A DNA stretch of 43,685 nt from Smittium culicis (lineage: Eukaryota > Kickxellomycota > Harpellomycetes > Harpellales > Legeriomycetaceae), in NCBI GenBank assembly GCA_001970855.1, contig LSSN01002601.1:1-43685 (forward strand). Reading direction: 5' to 3'. The notes beneath the pieces are model-generated. The model did no database searches. It saw nothing but the letters and a program-made list of their open reading frames with translations, and had not been told where the DNA came from. How positions within the stretch are numbered: the first letter of the stretch is position 1; every line of letters starts with the position of its first letter. The translations under genes and the position numbers were made by a program. Of this stretch, positions 23,193 to 34,205 are shown piece by piece.

Positions 23193-23900
23193 TTACTGTG
23201 TGATACGTATTATGAGATAATAAGTGTCTAACATGTCATAATTGGACCAAAATTGATGATAGACTATATTATCTGCTGAAAGACTTGATGCTTAAGCTAG
23301 TTTAGCCCCAATAGCTCGAGACTTAGATATGGGCAAATTAGGCGGTCTCTGTACAAGTACCGATAAATTTTGGATATGCCTACTAATTATATCTACAGAT
23401 ATCGGAATATTGAGATTCCTAGTATTTCTGAACAGCATATTAACAGTAATAGCGTTATTTTTGGTGTGTGGTAAAGGGCACGGAGTATACGCTATTTTTT
23501 CTTTGTACATCTTGTAAACCTATACTGGGCATAAAAATGGGTCTGAATGCTCCTTAATCTCGCAAGGGCGCTCGATTGGCTATCCATTCCGCTTCTCTTT
23601 TGGAGCTATAATTTTCATCTTAAGGACTCCATTATGTATCGTAGTTCTGGAATCATCTATACGATGGATGTCACTAGCGCGAAGAAGCCCACACAAAGCC
23701 AATAACCAATACGACTTTGATATAAGTTGTGGGATATCTAGTTATTGTCCCATTCCCCTTTATCTTAGTATTAGGATCATGAGGGAAATATCAATTGCTG
23801 TCCTAACGAAAGATTTTATTTCGGTGGTATTTATTGCGCTTAGAAACTCCTTGAGACACTGTTAATTGTCTATTTCTTAGAATCCTCTACTAGGCTAGTC
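23193..23900 (-). pseudogene. Tyrosine recombinase remnant (DIRS type)
   Basis: Minus-strand frame pieces contain family landmarks in order: LLRASDIHRIDD (first catalytic Arg box, about 23653-23688), KMKIIAPKEKRNG, FLCPV, SKSRAIGAKLA (about 23295-23330) and YHQFWSNYDMLDTYY (His/Trp box and catalytic Tyr, about 23215-23260). Most catalytic positions are still readable, but at least three in-frame stops interrupt: after KRNG, after CPV and after AKLA. The natural stop is at 23193-23195. The N-terminal part above 23.75 kb is too decayed to delimit. In intact elements this enzyme integrates a circular DNA intermediate, in place of an integrase. Confidence 0.85.
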
Positions 23901-24449
23901 ATTGCCAATTAAATATGCTTTGATATTATTTACCCAAAGCTTATTGGCTATGAATATTTCAGTTTAACATTCGAAAATGTGACTAGCCTTTATTGGAGAT
24001 TTCGCCTGCATTTTTGATATTCCATTCTAAAAATTTAATCATAGTATAGTACCTGGATCGGCGTTTAGCTGAACCTTGGTTTGAAACGGCGATTTTAATG
24101 GCGTTATCTGTGAGATTTTTTGCGTTGATGATGCTCCGCTGATCCTCCAAACCATCAAGCACCACGCCTTTTTGTTGGAGAGCGGTGATTTTCTGCATGC
24201 AGAATCTGTTATCGCCGTTTTCACTTTTAGAACTACTGGTGTTATACCGAAATGCTCAGAAGATTCTGGTACCATATTGCTGTTTTCCATAACGGAGTGG
24301 CCAGTATTATTTTTAGATTCTCCCGTTTGATTTTCTGGATTTTTTGGCCAATCAGAATCCATGGATGGCATCCTTAAAGGTTGTACCATCCTAACCAACT
24401 GTGTGATAGCGAGTTCTGTTCCACAGATTTGTTTCCTGGTAACCATCTT

Positions 24450-26400
24450 TAGATGGCTTATACCTTCCTGTTTGCTCTTGACGTGAATAAGTTCACATCG
24501 TTCTTCTTGTAATGGAGAGATATCTTATTCGAAAGCTTTGTCTGATAATGACCATTCAGTCTGAGCGGCGATTTTTCTCGGTGCATCCGCTGGATTCATG
24601 GTATTTGGGACATATGTGACACGAGGAAGGGTTTTTATATTCATAAAGAGATTCCAAATGCGTTATGCGATTTTCTATAGCTCCGATGATTTGATTCTAC
24701 CAAAAATTTTGAGGTAAGCCAAGGTCGTGGTGTTTTCTGAATAGAACAGAACTGATTTATCGACGTCATTATAAAGCATTAGTGTGTATAATACTGTTAT
24801 AATTTCTTTCATATTGATACGAATCATCTAATCCGTGTAATTCCATACTCATGAGTAGAATTGAGAGCCAAATACTATCCCTCATGCAGTGTCGCTGGAA
24901 TCTGTAAAGACTTCTAGCTCCGGTTTCTCTGGAAGGAAGAATTGGCTGTTACATACCTTTAATTTGTGTACCCAAAATGACAGATTCTGAGCTCCCAGCC
25001 CTGTCAGTGTAATATTCAATGTCCATGATTTCGTCTTGGAGATTCATCTGTTCTTCTACTCTAATAGCCTAATCAACATTAATCTACCTGGCAGTAATGC
25101 TATCTACATCACTTGGACTTTTCCTATAAAACTGGAAAAGTATTTTAATTTCGTTAATCCCGCTTTAAAAATATCTGCAGCTTTCCTTCAGAGGTCACTG
25201 AACTTGGACATAGGTACCTTCTGCATCATCTCGCGCGAGTTTATTTTTCATACTCATGTGAGCTATGGGCTGTGACAGGGTTATTACTGATTTCTCCATC
25301 TTGATTTTGTACTCAAGCTCGAGGAGCTTACGATAAATCAGGTCAGCATTAAAAAAAAATTGATCCTTTGTGTCTTCGAATATAAATAGGTAGTCTAGAC
25401 ACACCGTTATTCGTATCCCATGTGACCTCTCTCATGCCAATACTGAGCGTTTAATCTTACTAAACGAGTGTTGACTAAGAGGTAGCCAAAAAGGGATAGC
25501 ACAGAACTGGTAATCCTGTCCATTAAAATAGAAGCGGAGATACTTTTGTCAGGATTCGTGGATCAGGATGTGCATATACGCATCCTTCAGATTCAGAGAA
25601 GCCATAAAATCCTTTCTGCGAATTAGACGTTAGATCGATGCCAATGAATCCATCTTGAAGTTCCACCCTTCGACACTAAGATCCAATTTTCTCATTTTTA
25701 GGGCTAATCTTAGTCTCTCTGTTTTCTTTGGTATCACAAAGAGGTTACTGTAGAACTTTGGGCTCCGTGAATTCACCTGTTCGATAGCTTTCTTGCCAGT
25801 ATCGAGACGTCTTCCCCCGTCAATACAGCATGAGCAGCGGCTTCAATCTTACTCTTGTAACGCCGCGGGTTGTGCATGAGTGGTGGTGGTCCCATCAAAT
25901 GCGGTCAGCGGAGCAGTTTCGTCGTCATACCTTTTCGGTTTTTTAGTAGAGGAGGGCCAAACTTGGGTGGTCAAAGGTCATCCAAGCGAATTTTATCTAC
26001 AAAAAGACTTTCTTTGTTCTTTTCCAAAGTCTTCAAAATTGGTTTCTTCTTCCTGAATATAATCTTGAATCATTCTCGGCGATGTTGCGGGCCCAGTGGC
26101 TGACCATAATTCTGGCCCATGTAGAGCGGAACATCGCAAGACGGCCCCCTACTGAAGGAGCGGCTGTGGGGTCCATTGGGATCCCTTTCCCCTGCCACGA
26201 ACTTTCCCACGAAATGTAGCTATGTGGATTGGATGTTAGTTGCGGTGGTCTGTGACGTAGCTTCTGCGGTTTGCGGCTAAGTATATTTGGTACTGATACC
26301 GTTTTGCGTACCATACTTCTGGTTCCCGCAAAAGGGCATGCGAATATAGGGGCGCTACTCTGACATATTTCTGGATATGAGGGCAACTAGCTTTTATTGA
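24450..26400 (-). pseudogene. Reverse transcriptase-RNase H remnant (DIRS type)
   Basis: Read on the minus strand from high to low coordinates. First is a pre-RT stretch typical of DIRS elements, VGGRLAMFRSTWARI (about 26105-26150). The RT motifs are YSNLFVIPKKTERLRLAL, MASLNLKDAYMHI and CLDYLFIF (about 25378-25401). The active-site YxDD has become CLDY, so one catalytic Asp is lost. RNase H follows: LEVFTDSSDTA (about 24885-24920), NMKEI, SENTTTLAYLKI and YVPNTMNPADAPRK, then EWSLSDKAFE. At least seven in-frame stops occur. Plus-strand frames over this interval are antisense shadows. Confidence 0.87.
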
Positions 26401-27093
26401 TCCATGAGCGTCTTAGTGATAGGTTCTACTAGCTGTTGCGACTTTCACGGGAATTCCATGTCTTTATGAAGGTTTTCGAGTCTCCATTGTGTGGCTATTG
26501 AGGCAATATCTGACAACAGGACTCTCATATTACTAGATAACAGAATATTAGCATCGTCATTCTTGACTAGAAGGTTCTCCATAATTCTATTGTGAGTGTA
26601 GTAATCAAATTTACGGTTAGCTTGATCTAAGATGGCCTATATTCCGCACAGGGTTGTGTTGGATTTCTTCACAGCGTATGAAGCTGAGTCGTTTAGTGGT
26701 GGTGGTAAGTATTCCATCCAACTACTTCGAGAACAAGAGTGAATTGACTATACTTTCATCTTCATTTAGAGGAGCGCGGAAGAAGTCTTCTTCGATAGAA
26801 GGAAGAGATTTGATGAGCTCTGTATAGACAGTCAAGCCAGTAAGCGGAATTTTCGTGCTGAATTAAGGGTCTTCTAGTTCTATGTGCGCTCCTTTACACA
26901 AAGGAGCTATTTAAAAACTTCCGTAAGTACCTTAACCTGGTCTTGGCTAACGTATACATAGTATTTATCTTCTTGATACATCATTTTTTAATAGAATAAA
27001 TATAAAGTAATAGTATTTATAAAAATTTAAATTTGAAAATCTTTATGGCGGGTAGAGTACCTTTTCGAAAGAAAAAATGATAGGAATAACATA
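26401..27093 (-). other. Presumed gag-side region of the DIRS-like element
   Basis: In DIRS elements the gag frame lies between the left terminal repeat and the RT, which here would be this interval on the minus strand. Composition matches the rest of the element. I cannot recognise a gag product, so the label comes from position only. Confidence 0.4.
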
Positions 27094-27177
27094 TACTGTA
27101 CTTTCAGTAATTATAAGAAAAAATTTTTTTAGCTTTCTTGTTTCATTAAATATTAAAAATTTTTATTTTTGAAAGTT
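27094..27177 (-). repeat. Terminal inverted repeat, gag-side end of the DIRS-like element
   Basis: Complement of 22923-23007, starting TACTGTACTTTCAGTAATTA. The similarity fades after the GAAAGTT at 27171-27177. Confidence 0.87.
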
Positions 27178-27180
27178 TTT

Positions 27181-29621
27181 AATTTAATTCATGTATTATA
27201 TCTCTATTTGTATCCCAGAGGCAAATTATTCAATAAAAAACTTGAATTTTAATCCTCAAAATCAAGTATATTATATCTTTCAAATCGATAAATGAGTCAT
27301 AGAATCATGCTGAATAGAGAGGTTTCACGAAAAAATTTTATCTCAGTACATTGTGTCGTTATATCATCTTTCAAAACTTGCTTTGTTTCAGGAATAAACG
27401 ATATATTGATTTATAAAGAAAAGTAATTCTATACCCTGTAAATCACGAATTAAATTGCCAAAATAATCCCTAAATTTAAAATTAAAACTAAGTGATATAA
27501 ATTTGCAATATGATTGATATGAAATTGAAGTAAAAAGTTCTATACATCCACTCTAAATATAATACCAGGGTACCTTTTGGAGATTTCATTTATACTAAAG
27601 TTGGATAAAATAATTAATAGTTTAGACTAGTATGTAAAACAGTTATAATTTCAAACTTTGATTGATTTTTATCATTTATAGGTATTTTCAACCTAAATTA
27701 TTTGTTTATCTAATCGCTTTGTTAAATACCTAGTTTTATGTTTAATGCTAGGTATGAATTGCTTCAGGTAATATTGATTTACATAAATGTATGGAATCAA
27801 ATGATTGAGATTTATCGAAATTGCGGAACTATAAACCTTAATAATAAACTAAAGATAAAATAAGTCTGATAAAAATAAAAAACATTTCAGATAAAAACAC
27901 ATACATATTCGATCATTTAGCGGTATGAATAAGTTTAGATTAGAATAATTTTCAGCGCTTTACTTGCGTGTATAGAAATGCTTTAAAAGCGGTTAACTCT
28001 CTGTATTCGTGCACTTAAGGTATAATATTTTTTTAATGATCGTGTTTTATCTAATGGTATTAATACATAAATTAGATTGATTTCAGAACTATTCCGAGGT
28101 GGTATCGATAATCCATAAAAAATGGCGGAGCTATATTTACCAATATGTTGATAACAATGGGACAGTGTCAAAACCACGATATAAGAACTTTTATTCGAGG
28201 TTTAGCATGTTTAATTTTTCATTTAATAGAAAAAAAATCAAATAATTTGGGTAAATTGACATTATTTTCAAATCAGCTTAAAATCGAGTAAAAATTATCA
28301 AATATATACAATGGGAGTATAGATATCATATCCCTCTCAATAGAACTCATACACATTTTTATGAAATATTATATTATTGTTTGTAAGACTTATCCATGCT
28401 TGTAGAATCTATTATGAAAATTCCAATTTGTTATTTGATTCAGCTTGGATTGTTTTATCAGTGATAGTCTCTGTAGCTTTTCTGGATTTTTTTGAAAAAA
28501 GTTTTTAAAATGCGCCGAAATTTGATATATATGCAATTTATTAAGCAATAATAAACTATAATAAATAGATGCTAAACTATTAGTAAATCTAACTAATATA
28601 TTAATTTTACTGCATATCCATTAATAATTTGTTTTTAATAATAAGGTTTTATAGTATACAATACATAGCAGAATGCTTCTTATTTATATGCTCAATCTGG
28701 TTCCTAGATTTATCCATAAATACTTCAAATTCTATATATAACCAGGGCTAGTGTTATAATTTGACAATAAGTCAAATAAAATCGAATAATTTACAGTATA
28801 AGCCATGGTTTATTTTGAGTAGCGTTATTTTTATTGGCTTGCGATTTTTCGCTTTAGTTTTGTGCCAAAAGTAGCAAATTTGAGAATTTTGAATAGCTAT
28901 CCTATACAGTTATATGATTTGTGGATAAACTAGGCACAAAAACGAATAATTCTACAGAGAATCAATCGTTATTTCTAACGATGCTCCATTATAACAAAAC
29001 TCGACTGGTAATTGGCCATTAGATCCGTTAGGTTGAAAGAAATTAAAACCCTTTAAAAAAAAGGATATTTCAATTCAACAATTTAAAGTAAACACAAATA
29101 TCTCAAAGATAAAGTTTTCTTTATAATATCTACTCGCATCTTTATTGATAAACCAAACTTTACTACTCGCATTTAAAATATTCGCATCCCCCCAAAAATC
29201 AAACAATTTCAAGTCCTAAATGAGCTTGGCTCGATCGTTTTCAACAGCTTTTATTTGATTAGGAAACTTTTATCTAGATAGTTTTGACCTAGTTAGCAAG
29301 ATTTTGAAATAAACTTTGCATAGACTACGACACCTAAATTCACCGTCTTTAATACTCTTTAGCATCGACTGTTTCCTCAATTATTTAGGTAAACAAACCA
29401 TAAAAGTAGCTGCAAAATCAAAAAAAAAAAAATTTATCACTTTATTTACCCTAACAAAGTTTCAAAAAGCCCCAATTTCCCGCTACCTTTATGATTTTAG
29501 AATTTATAATAATATTTTGTTAGAAATATGTTCCAGAGCGATATATTTTATGAAACTGGAACTTAACTATACTTTTTTTTATCATTCCCATAAATTTGCA
29601 TTTCTATAGATTTTCAAAAAA
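27181..29621. other. AT-rich spacer
   Basis: No gene is supported. Minus-strand 27983-28177 (64 residues) and plus-strand 29316-29609 (97 residues) are open but show no family features. The final part is the probable promoter of the first PQ-loop gene. Confidence 0.5.
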
Positions 29622-30718
29622 ATGAATGAAAATGATATTTTTCGGAATTCCCTTTCGCACTTTTGCGGCTCAATATCTATTATAACTGCTGTGCTAGCCT
29701 CAATACCGTATGACTTTTATTTTAAATTTATTTCACCTATTGATTCTAACATTTTTTTAATCATGAATCCATCTCAACAAAAAGCCAGTTTGCAAAAAAC
29801 TACAAAAACAAAAGTAGCGATGGAATTTCCTTGACTTGTCTGTGGATTTTGCTAGCTGGTGACTATTTAAATTTTCTGGGTGCATTTACACAAGGAATAC
29901 TTATTACAGCGATTATTCAGGCACTATACTATGCATTTAATAGTACCGCTTTAGTGATCCAGTCCATATACTACAGGAAGTATTATCGTGGTTCCAACCA
30001 TAAATCTTATAGTAGAATCGATGATCCTCTAGAGTCTTCTTTTCAAAATAATTCGGATCCTTTTCATGATCCAACAGATATTCCTCTAGTAGCTTCAAAT
30101 GGTTACATAGATGAAACTCCTGATATTGGTTTTTTTGATAGAATACCTAGGAATCAGAGAGGTTTTCTCTCTATGTTTGCAAATGAAGTTAAAAAAAATC
30201 TAGCCAGGCTATACAAAACAGCAAAGTTCTTTTCGTTATACAAGCTGTTGGCTTATCTAACCATTTCAACGATTTACTTTTATATTATTTACATCTTAAT
30301 TGAAAAGGTATTTTTACTCGCAGCCTACTCTATTATCACTTTAACCTTTACGTTATATAAACATTTTAAATATATTTCTGCAATCATATTTAAAATATGT
30401 ACTTTTTTTTTATAGTCTATTATTTTAGGCAAGGATGTCAAGTTCATTTCTCATCTGTTTGGGTATATCAGTACCACATTGTATTTAGTTGCACGCATAC
30501 CACAGATATCCAAAAACTACAGAACAAAGTCTTGCGAAGGGCTTTCGATCTTTATGTTTATTCTTATTTTTTCATCAAACCTGTTTTATACCACTTCATT
30601 TTTTCTTAAATCTACGAGTATTGAAAATCTTATGACAAGTTTGCCTTGGATTCTCGGGTGCACTTTAACGCCACTTCTGGACTCTATCGTTTTCTATCAA
30701 TTTTATTGCTATAGATAA
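29622..30718 (+). CDS. Ypq-type PQ-loop vacuolar transporter, paralogue 1, 3 exons
   Basis: Exons 29622-29707, 29785-30307 and about 30434-30718 give 297 residues. The first splice joins CC|C to build the PQ pair and yields PQFAKNYKNKSSDGIS. It is followed by the family's GDYLNFLGAFTQGILITAII. The second PQ loop is ARIPQISKNYRTKSCEGLSI in exon 3, ending with SLPWILGCTLTPLLDSIVFYQFYCY. Seven membrane spans fit, split by a hydrophilic loop rich in Ser, Asp and Pro (about residues 95-165). Known for Ypq1/Ypq2/Rtc2 and PQLC2: export of basic amino acids from vacuole or lysosome; the substrate here is inferred. The second intron's donor (GTATTT at 30308) is clear. Frame requires the acceptor CAAG|GAT at 30433 rather than the stronger TTTTAG five bases earlier, so that junction needs checking. 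Confidence 0.92.
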
Positions 30719-30930
30719 AGCATTTTTATTTTGCCCTAGGTTTGTAATCTGTTTTTTTTTTTTTTGATATTATTTATATTTGAAATGAACTCTAGTACAA
30801 AACATTAATACTTTACAGTTGGTATTGATATCAAACTGAACTTTGACTAATACCCTGTTTAAAATATGAAGTAAAAATTTGCACAATTTTATTGTAATTT
30901 AGATTGTAATAATATATTTATGCATTTTAT
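30719..30930. other. AT-rich spacer after PQ-loop paralogue 1
   Basis: Nothing recognised apart from a T-run near 30752, probably part of the 3' flank. Confidence 0.4.
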
Positions 30931-31127
30931 TTAACCCTTTCCCGTCCAGTACTCTTTGAAAAATTAAATTAATTAATTTGTGTATGATTAATAATGAATT
31001 AAACTATTTGCGTTTATTTTATAATATACCAATACCTCTTAAAGCCTCGAAATTAAAGTATTATAATTGAACGCTGATGGCTATATTTTGTAGATCAAAA
31101 ATAGTCTACCGTGCGGGAAAGGGTTAA
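30931..31127 (-). mobile_element. Family A MITE, copy A11
   Basis: 197 bases from TTAACCCTTTCCCGTCCAG to GTGCGGGAAAGGGTTAA, reverse orientation. GATGGCTATATTTTG and TAGTCTACC are the inverted left-end landmarks. It shares its right TTAA with A12, which has the opposite orientation. Confidence 0.85.
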
Positions 31128-31318
31128 TCCTTTCACGTGCAATAGTTTATTTTTGATCTACCAATTCTAGTAAACTAGATTCTACAATAAAAATTCCGAG
31201 ACACGTATAATTATTGATATATGTTAGTATTGCTACAAATAATAAATTTGCATATATCATATACGAATCACTAGTTAATTTTTTTTTTTTTTGAGAGTGC
31301 TGGACGGGCAAGGGTTAA
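31124..31318 (+). mobile_element. Family A MITE, copy A12
   Basis: 195 bases, TTAATCCTTTCACGTGC to GCTGGACGGGCAAGGGTTAA. With A11 it forms a head-to-head pair joined at a single TTAA. Confidence 0.83.
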
Positions 31319-32520
31319 TTATAAGCAAATCAAAGTTTTAGGCTATGAAAATATTAAAAGCATAGGGTCAAATGATGGTGCTTTGTTTCACTAATTCAAT
31401 ATTAATCGATTGTTCTTGACTGTGGAGATGACGGGGTTAAGAAAGTATGGGGGTCTCACAATTATTCTGAAAATTACACATAGGTTCCATTTAACAAGAT
31501 TGATGCAGCTTTTTTTTTTAATAAAAAATTTTTTTTTCGTTGTATAACTTGATTCCTACTTAATTTTATTTTACATTTTTTTAGGTTGCTAATTACCTAC
31601 AAAAATAATATTAAATCGTATAAACTAAAATGCTTGAATTAAAAATAATAGTTGTTATTTTTGAACACAATTTTACCTCCAAGTTCAATAATTACCTATT
31701 TTTTTATTAATTTTGTAGGATAAAAATTAGGGGCTATTATTCATAATTCTAGCTCAAAGACAAATCAATTTTATCAATTCCTAGTAGCATTTTATGATTT
31801 TTATTTCTTCAGTATTACAAAAGCTAGAGCCTTTCATAAATTTATAAATCGTTAGTGTATTTTTCGCCAGGATGTCTATTGGTTGATATGATCGAGTATG
31901 TGGAGATTAGTCGTTTTTGAGATTAAAAAAATATAAAATCACATTTGGTTATAAAAGTCGAATGCAATTAGGCACTATATAAATATGTCCTAGACATATT
32001 AGCGGTTAAAAAAAAGAGGGTACAAAACTGTATAAAACGCGTTTATAAATGTCAGAATAGAGGAATTATCAAAATTATAATGTTATTGGAGGATTTTTTA
32101 AAATTGTCAAATTATAAATTTATTTACTTATTTATTAGTTTTTTGAAAGCTTTTAAAAAGCATAAAATTAGAACGAAGCCACATTCGCTTTTCGAACCCA
32201 GGGGAATATTCTATTCGTAGGAAAAATCATAAAAATATAAATTATCATAGCCTTTAACTTTATTTATCAGAATTTCGTTATCTAATTTTAGATGAATGAG
32301 TATAGCTCTCATCGATTTTCAACTGTAATCAAAGCTTTTTTTTGTTCTAATTACTATTCAACCAAAATAAAAAGAAAAGATTTATTTTCTATGAAAACGA
32401 ACTAGATACTTTGAATAAAATAGAAACTAAAACCTACAATACGTATTATATAACCATCGTAGTGTTAATAAGAATAATCTAATACATAAATAGCCAACAG
32501 AAAAATAATATTAACGGAAA
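31319..32520. other. AT-rich spacer upstream of PQ-loop paralogue 2
   Basis: No gene or clear repeat was seen. The TTCGAACCC near 32194 recalls a tRNA T-loop, but no cloverleaf can be built around it. Confidence 0.45.
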
Positions 32521-33734
32521 ATGGTAGGAATAGGACCTAGTAGACACTTTCTTTCGCAATTATTTGGATCTTTGTCCATTATAACCTCAGTGATGATAAC
32601 TGCACCGTAATAAAAATTATTTATTCTAAATAAGTAATTGATCATTAGTCACATATTTCGATTAGAATATTTATTAGCAAAAGAAAACTGATAGCTATAC
32701 ACTTTCTTGCTTAATATTTATAATAAAAATACCTTTTATTTTCTTTGATAAAAAATGATTATGATTATTTATCCAAAATAGACAACTGATAAAGAATTAC
32801 AGAGAAAAAAATGTTGGTGGAATATCTATTACATTCATGACAATTTGGGCATTTGGAGATTATTTCAATTTTGCAGGCGCGTTTTTCCAAGGAATAATTC
32901 TTACAGCAATTTTACAAGGCTTCTATTATACCTTAAACACAACATTCATGCTTGCGCAAACGTACTATTACATGAGATACTATAAAAATGGGATAAAAGT
33001 AACAAATTTTAGAGAAGAAGACATAGCTCGTGGTTCTGATAATTCAATATTTGTAACTACACATAAAATCAGGAGAAACTCTAGTGAGCTACCGCTAATA
33101 AAAGACAATTCTATAAAGAAGCGCCTGCCAATTTCAAGCTACCTGGAATATGAATCCTTAAATTTATATTCTGGAGGGCCAACTTTTTATACCAATTCAC
33201 AAAGCGATAATTTGCTCGCGAGAAGAAAATCAGTTTCTATTTCTAAAATATCAATACTCAAATCTATTCTGGCTTTAATAATCGTATCAATTGGTATATT
33301 GAAACTGATTAGTATTGTAAGACATTTTTTACTTTAAAATTTTACTTATTTTTTTTTACCTTGATATTAAAACAACTAAATTATATTTAATATATTAAAA
33401 AAAATTTAATTTCTCCACCCAGTCAATGAAATTAAACAACAAGGTGCGATTTTGGCCGCAGATTTTTGGATATATCAGCGCATCATTATACACATACGCT
33501 CGCATTCCGCAGATAAAAAAAAACTATAGAACAAAATCCTGTGAGGGCCTTTCTATAATGATGTTTATACTAACAATATTCACAAACTTATTCTACGCTG
33601 CATCGTTTTTTCTGGAGTCCTGTAGTGTCGAACATATTATGGTCAGTTTACCTTGGATACTTGGCAGCACCTTAACACCTTTTATGGATTTTACACTAGT
33701 TTATCAGTTCTATATTTACAGAAGAAGTCGGTGA
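32521..33734 (+). CDS. Ypq-type PQ-loop vacuolar transporter, paralogue 2, 3 exons
   Basis: Exons 32521-32606, 32782-33316 and 33423-33734 give 310 residues. Exon 1 is 86 bases, exactly as in paralogue 1, and again ends CC so that the first intron (175 bases) splits the codon for the Pro of the PQ pair. The splice gives PQLIKNYREKNVGGIS, then GDYFNFAGAFFQGIILTAIL. The second loop, ARIPQIKKNYRTKSCEGLSI, is nearly identical to paralogue 1, followed by SLPWILGSTLTPFMDFTLVY. The hydrophilic middle loop (about residues 95-165) has diverged in sequence but not in length class. The second intron (GTAAGA..CCAG) is phase 0, ten residues before the FWPQIFGY segment. The role is as for paralogue 1, a basic amino-acid exporter by family; location at the vacuole is inferred. 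Confidence 0.93.
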
Positions 33735-34205
33735 AGGAATTTTCATGTTATCGGTTGTTAATAGTCGCCAATCTCATTCAGAGAATATGTATTATTCACC
33801 ACAAAAATTTCATATGTCCCATTATTTCAGTCAAATTATTAAAGTGAACATTTTTTTACCCTCTAAAAAATTTTACAAATTTATGCGAATTTTGATTAAA
33901 TTATATATATATTTTATTATGAACTTTGATTGTAATAAAATATTTTGTTAGGTTTCCATAAAAATAGGTTGGTTTTACATAAGGTATTAATTAATAAATT
34001 ACGAATCGTTTTTAATAAATTAAATTTTTCTTGGATCAGATTTCTAATAAGAAAAAAAAATCATACCATTTCTAAACAGATAAAATATCAAAAAAAAAAA
34101 AATTAAAAGCCAGAAACTTTGGTAACTTATGGTCGTTCTCCTTTTATTTTGTCTATAAAAACAGAAAGAAATCTATTTTTTAAATATTGAATATCAGGCT
34201 AGCTA
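33735..34205. other. Spacer between PQ-loop paralogue 2 and OFD1/TPA1
   Basis: 471 AT-rich bases. Open frames here only continue the out-of-frame reading past the paralogue 2 stop. It presumably contains the 3' end signals of one gene and the promoter of the next. Confidence 0.45.

Larger units (their letters stand above)
22827..27180 (-). mobile_element. Decayed DIRS-like tyrosine-recombinase retrotransposon
   Basis: About 4.3 kb, G+C-richer than its surroundings, with coding remnants on the minus strand in the DIRS order: reverse transcriptase (around 26.1-25.2 kb), RNase H (around 24.9-24.5 kb), tyrosine recombinase (23.9-23.19 kb). Terminal inverted repeats of about 85 bases lie at 22923-23007 and 27094-27177, sharing an identical 30-base core (22978-23007 and 27094-27123). 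A perfect 22-base inverted repeat at 22827-22848 and 23107-23128 fits the internal complementary region that DIRS elements carry beside the recombinase end. In-frame stops in every domain and an altered catalytic motif mark it as dead. The exact outer ends are uncertain. Confidence 0.87.

Noticed and set aside
25036..26103. Plus-strand frames of 77-79 residues
   Set aside because: Antisense to the reverse transcriptase and RNase H remnant of the DIRS-like element, whose motifs are on the minus strand.
27983..28177. 64-residue minus-strand frame
   Set aside because: No domain, no neighbouring exons with splice sites, and no compositional rise above the spacer.
29316..29609. 97-residue plus-strand frame upstream of PQ-loop paralogue 1
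   Set aside because: It cannot be joined in frame to the gene, whose first exon starts at 29622 and matches the 86-base first exon of paralogue 2. It contains a poly-Lys run typical of translated spacer.
32160..32210. tRNA-like TTCGAACCC stretch
   Set aside because: No matching acceptor, D and anticodon stems can be folded on either strand.
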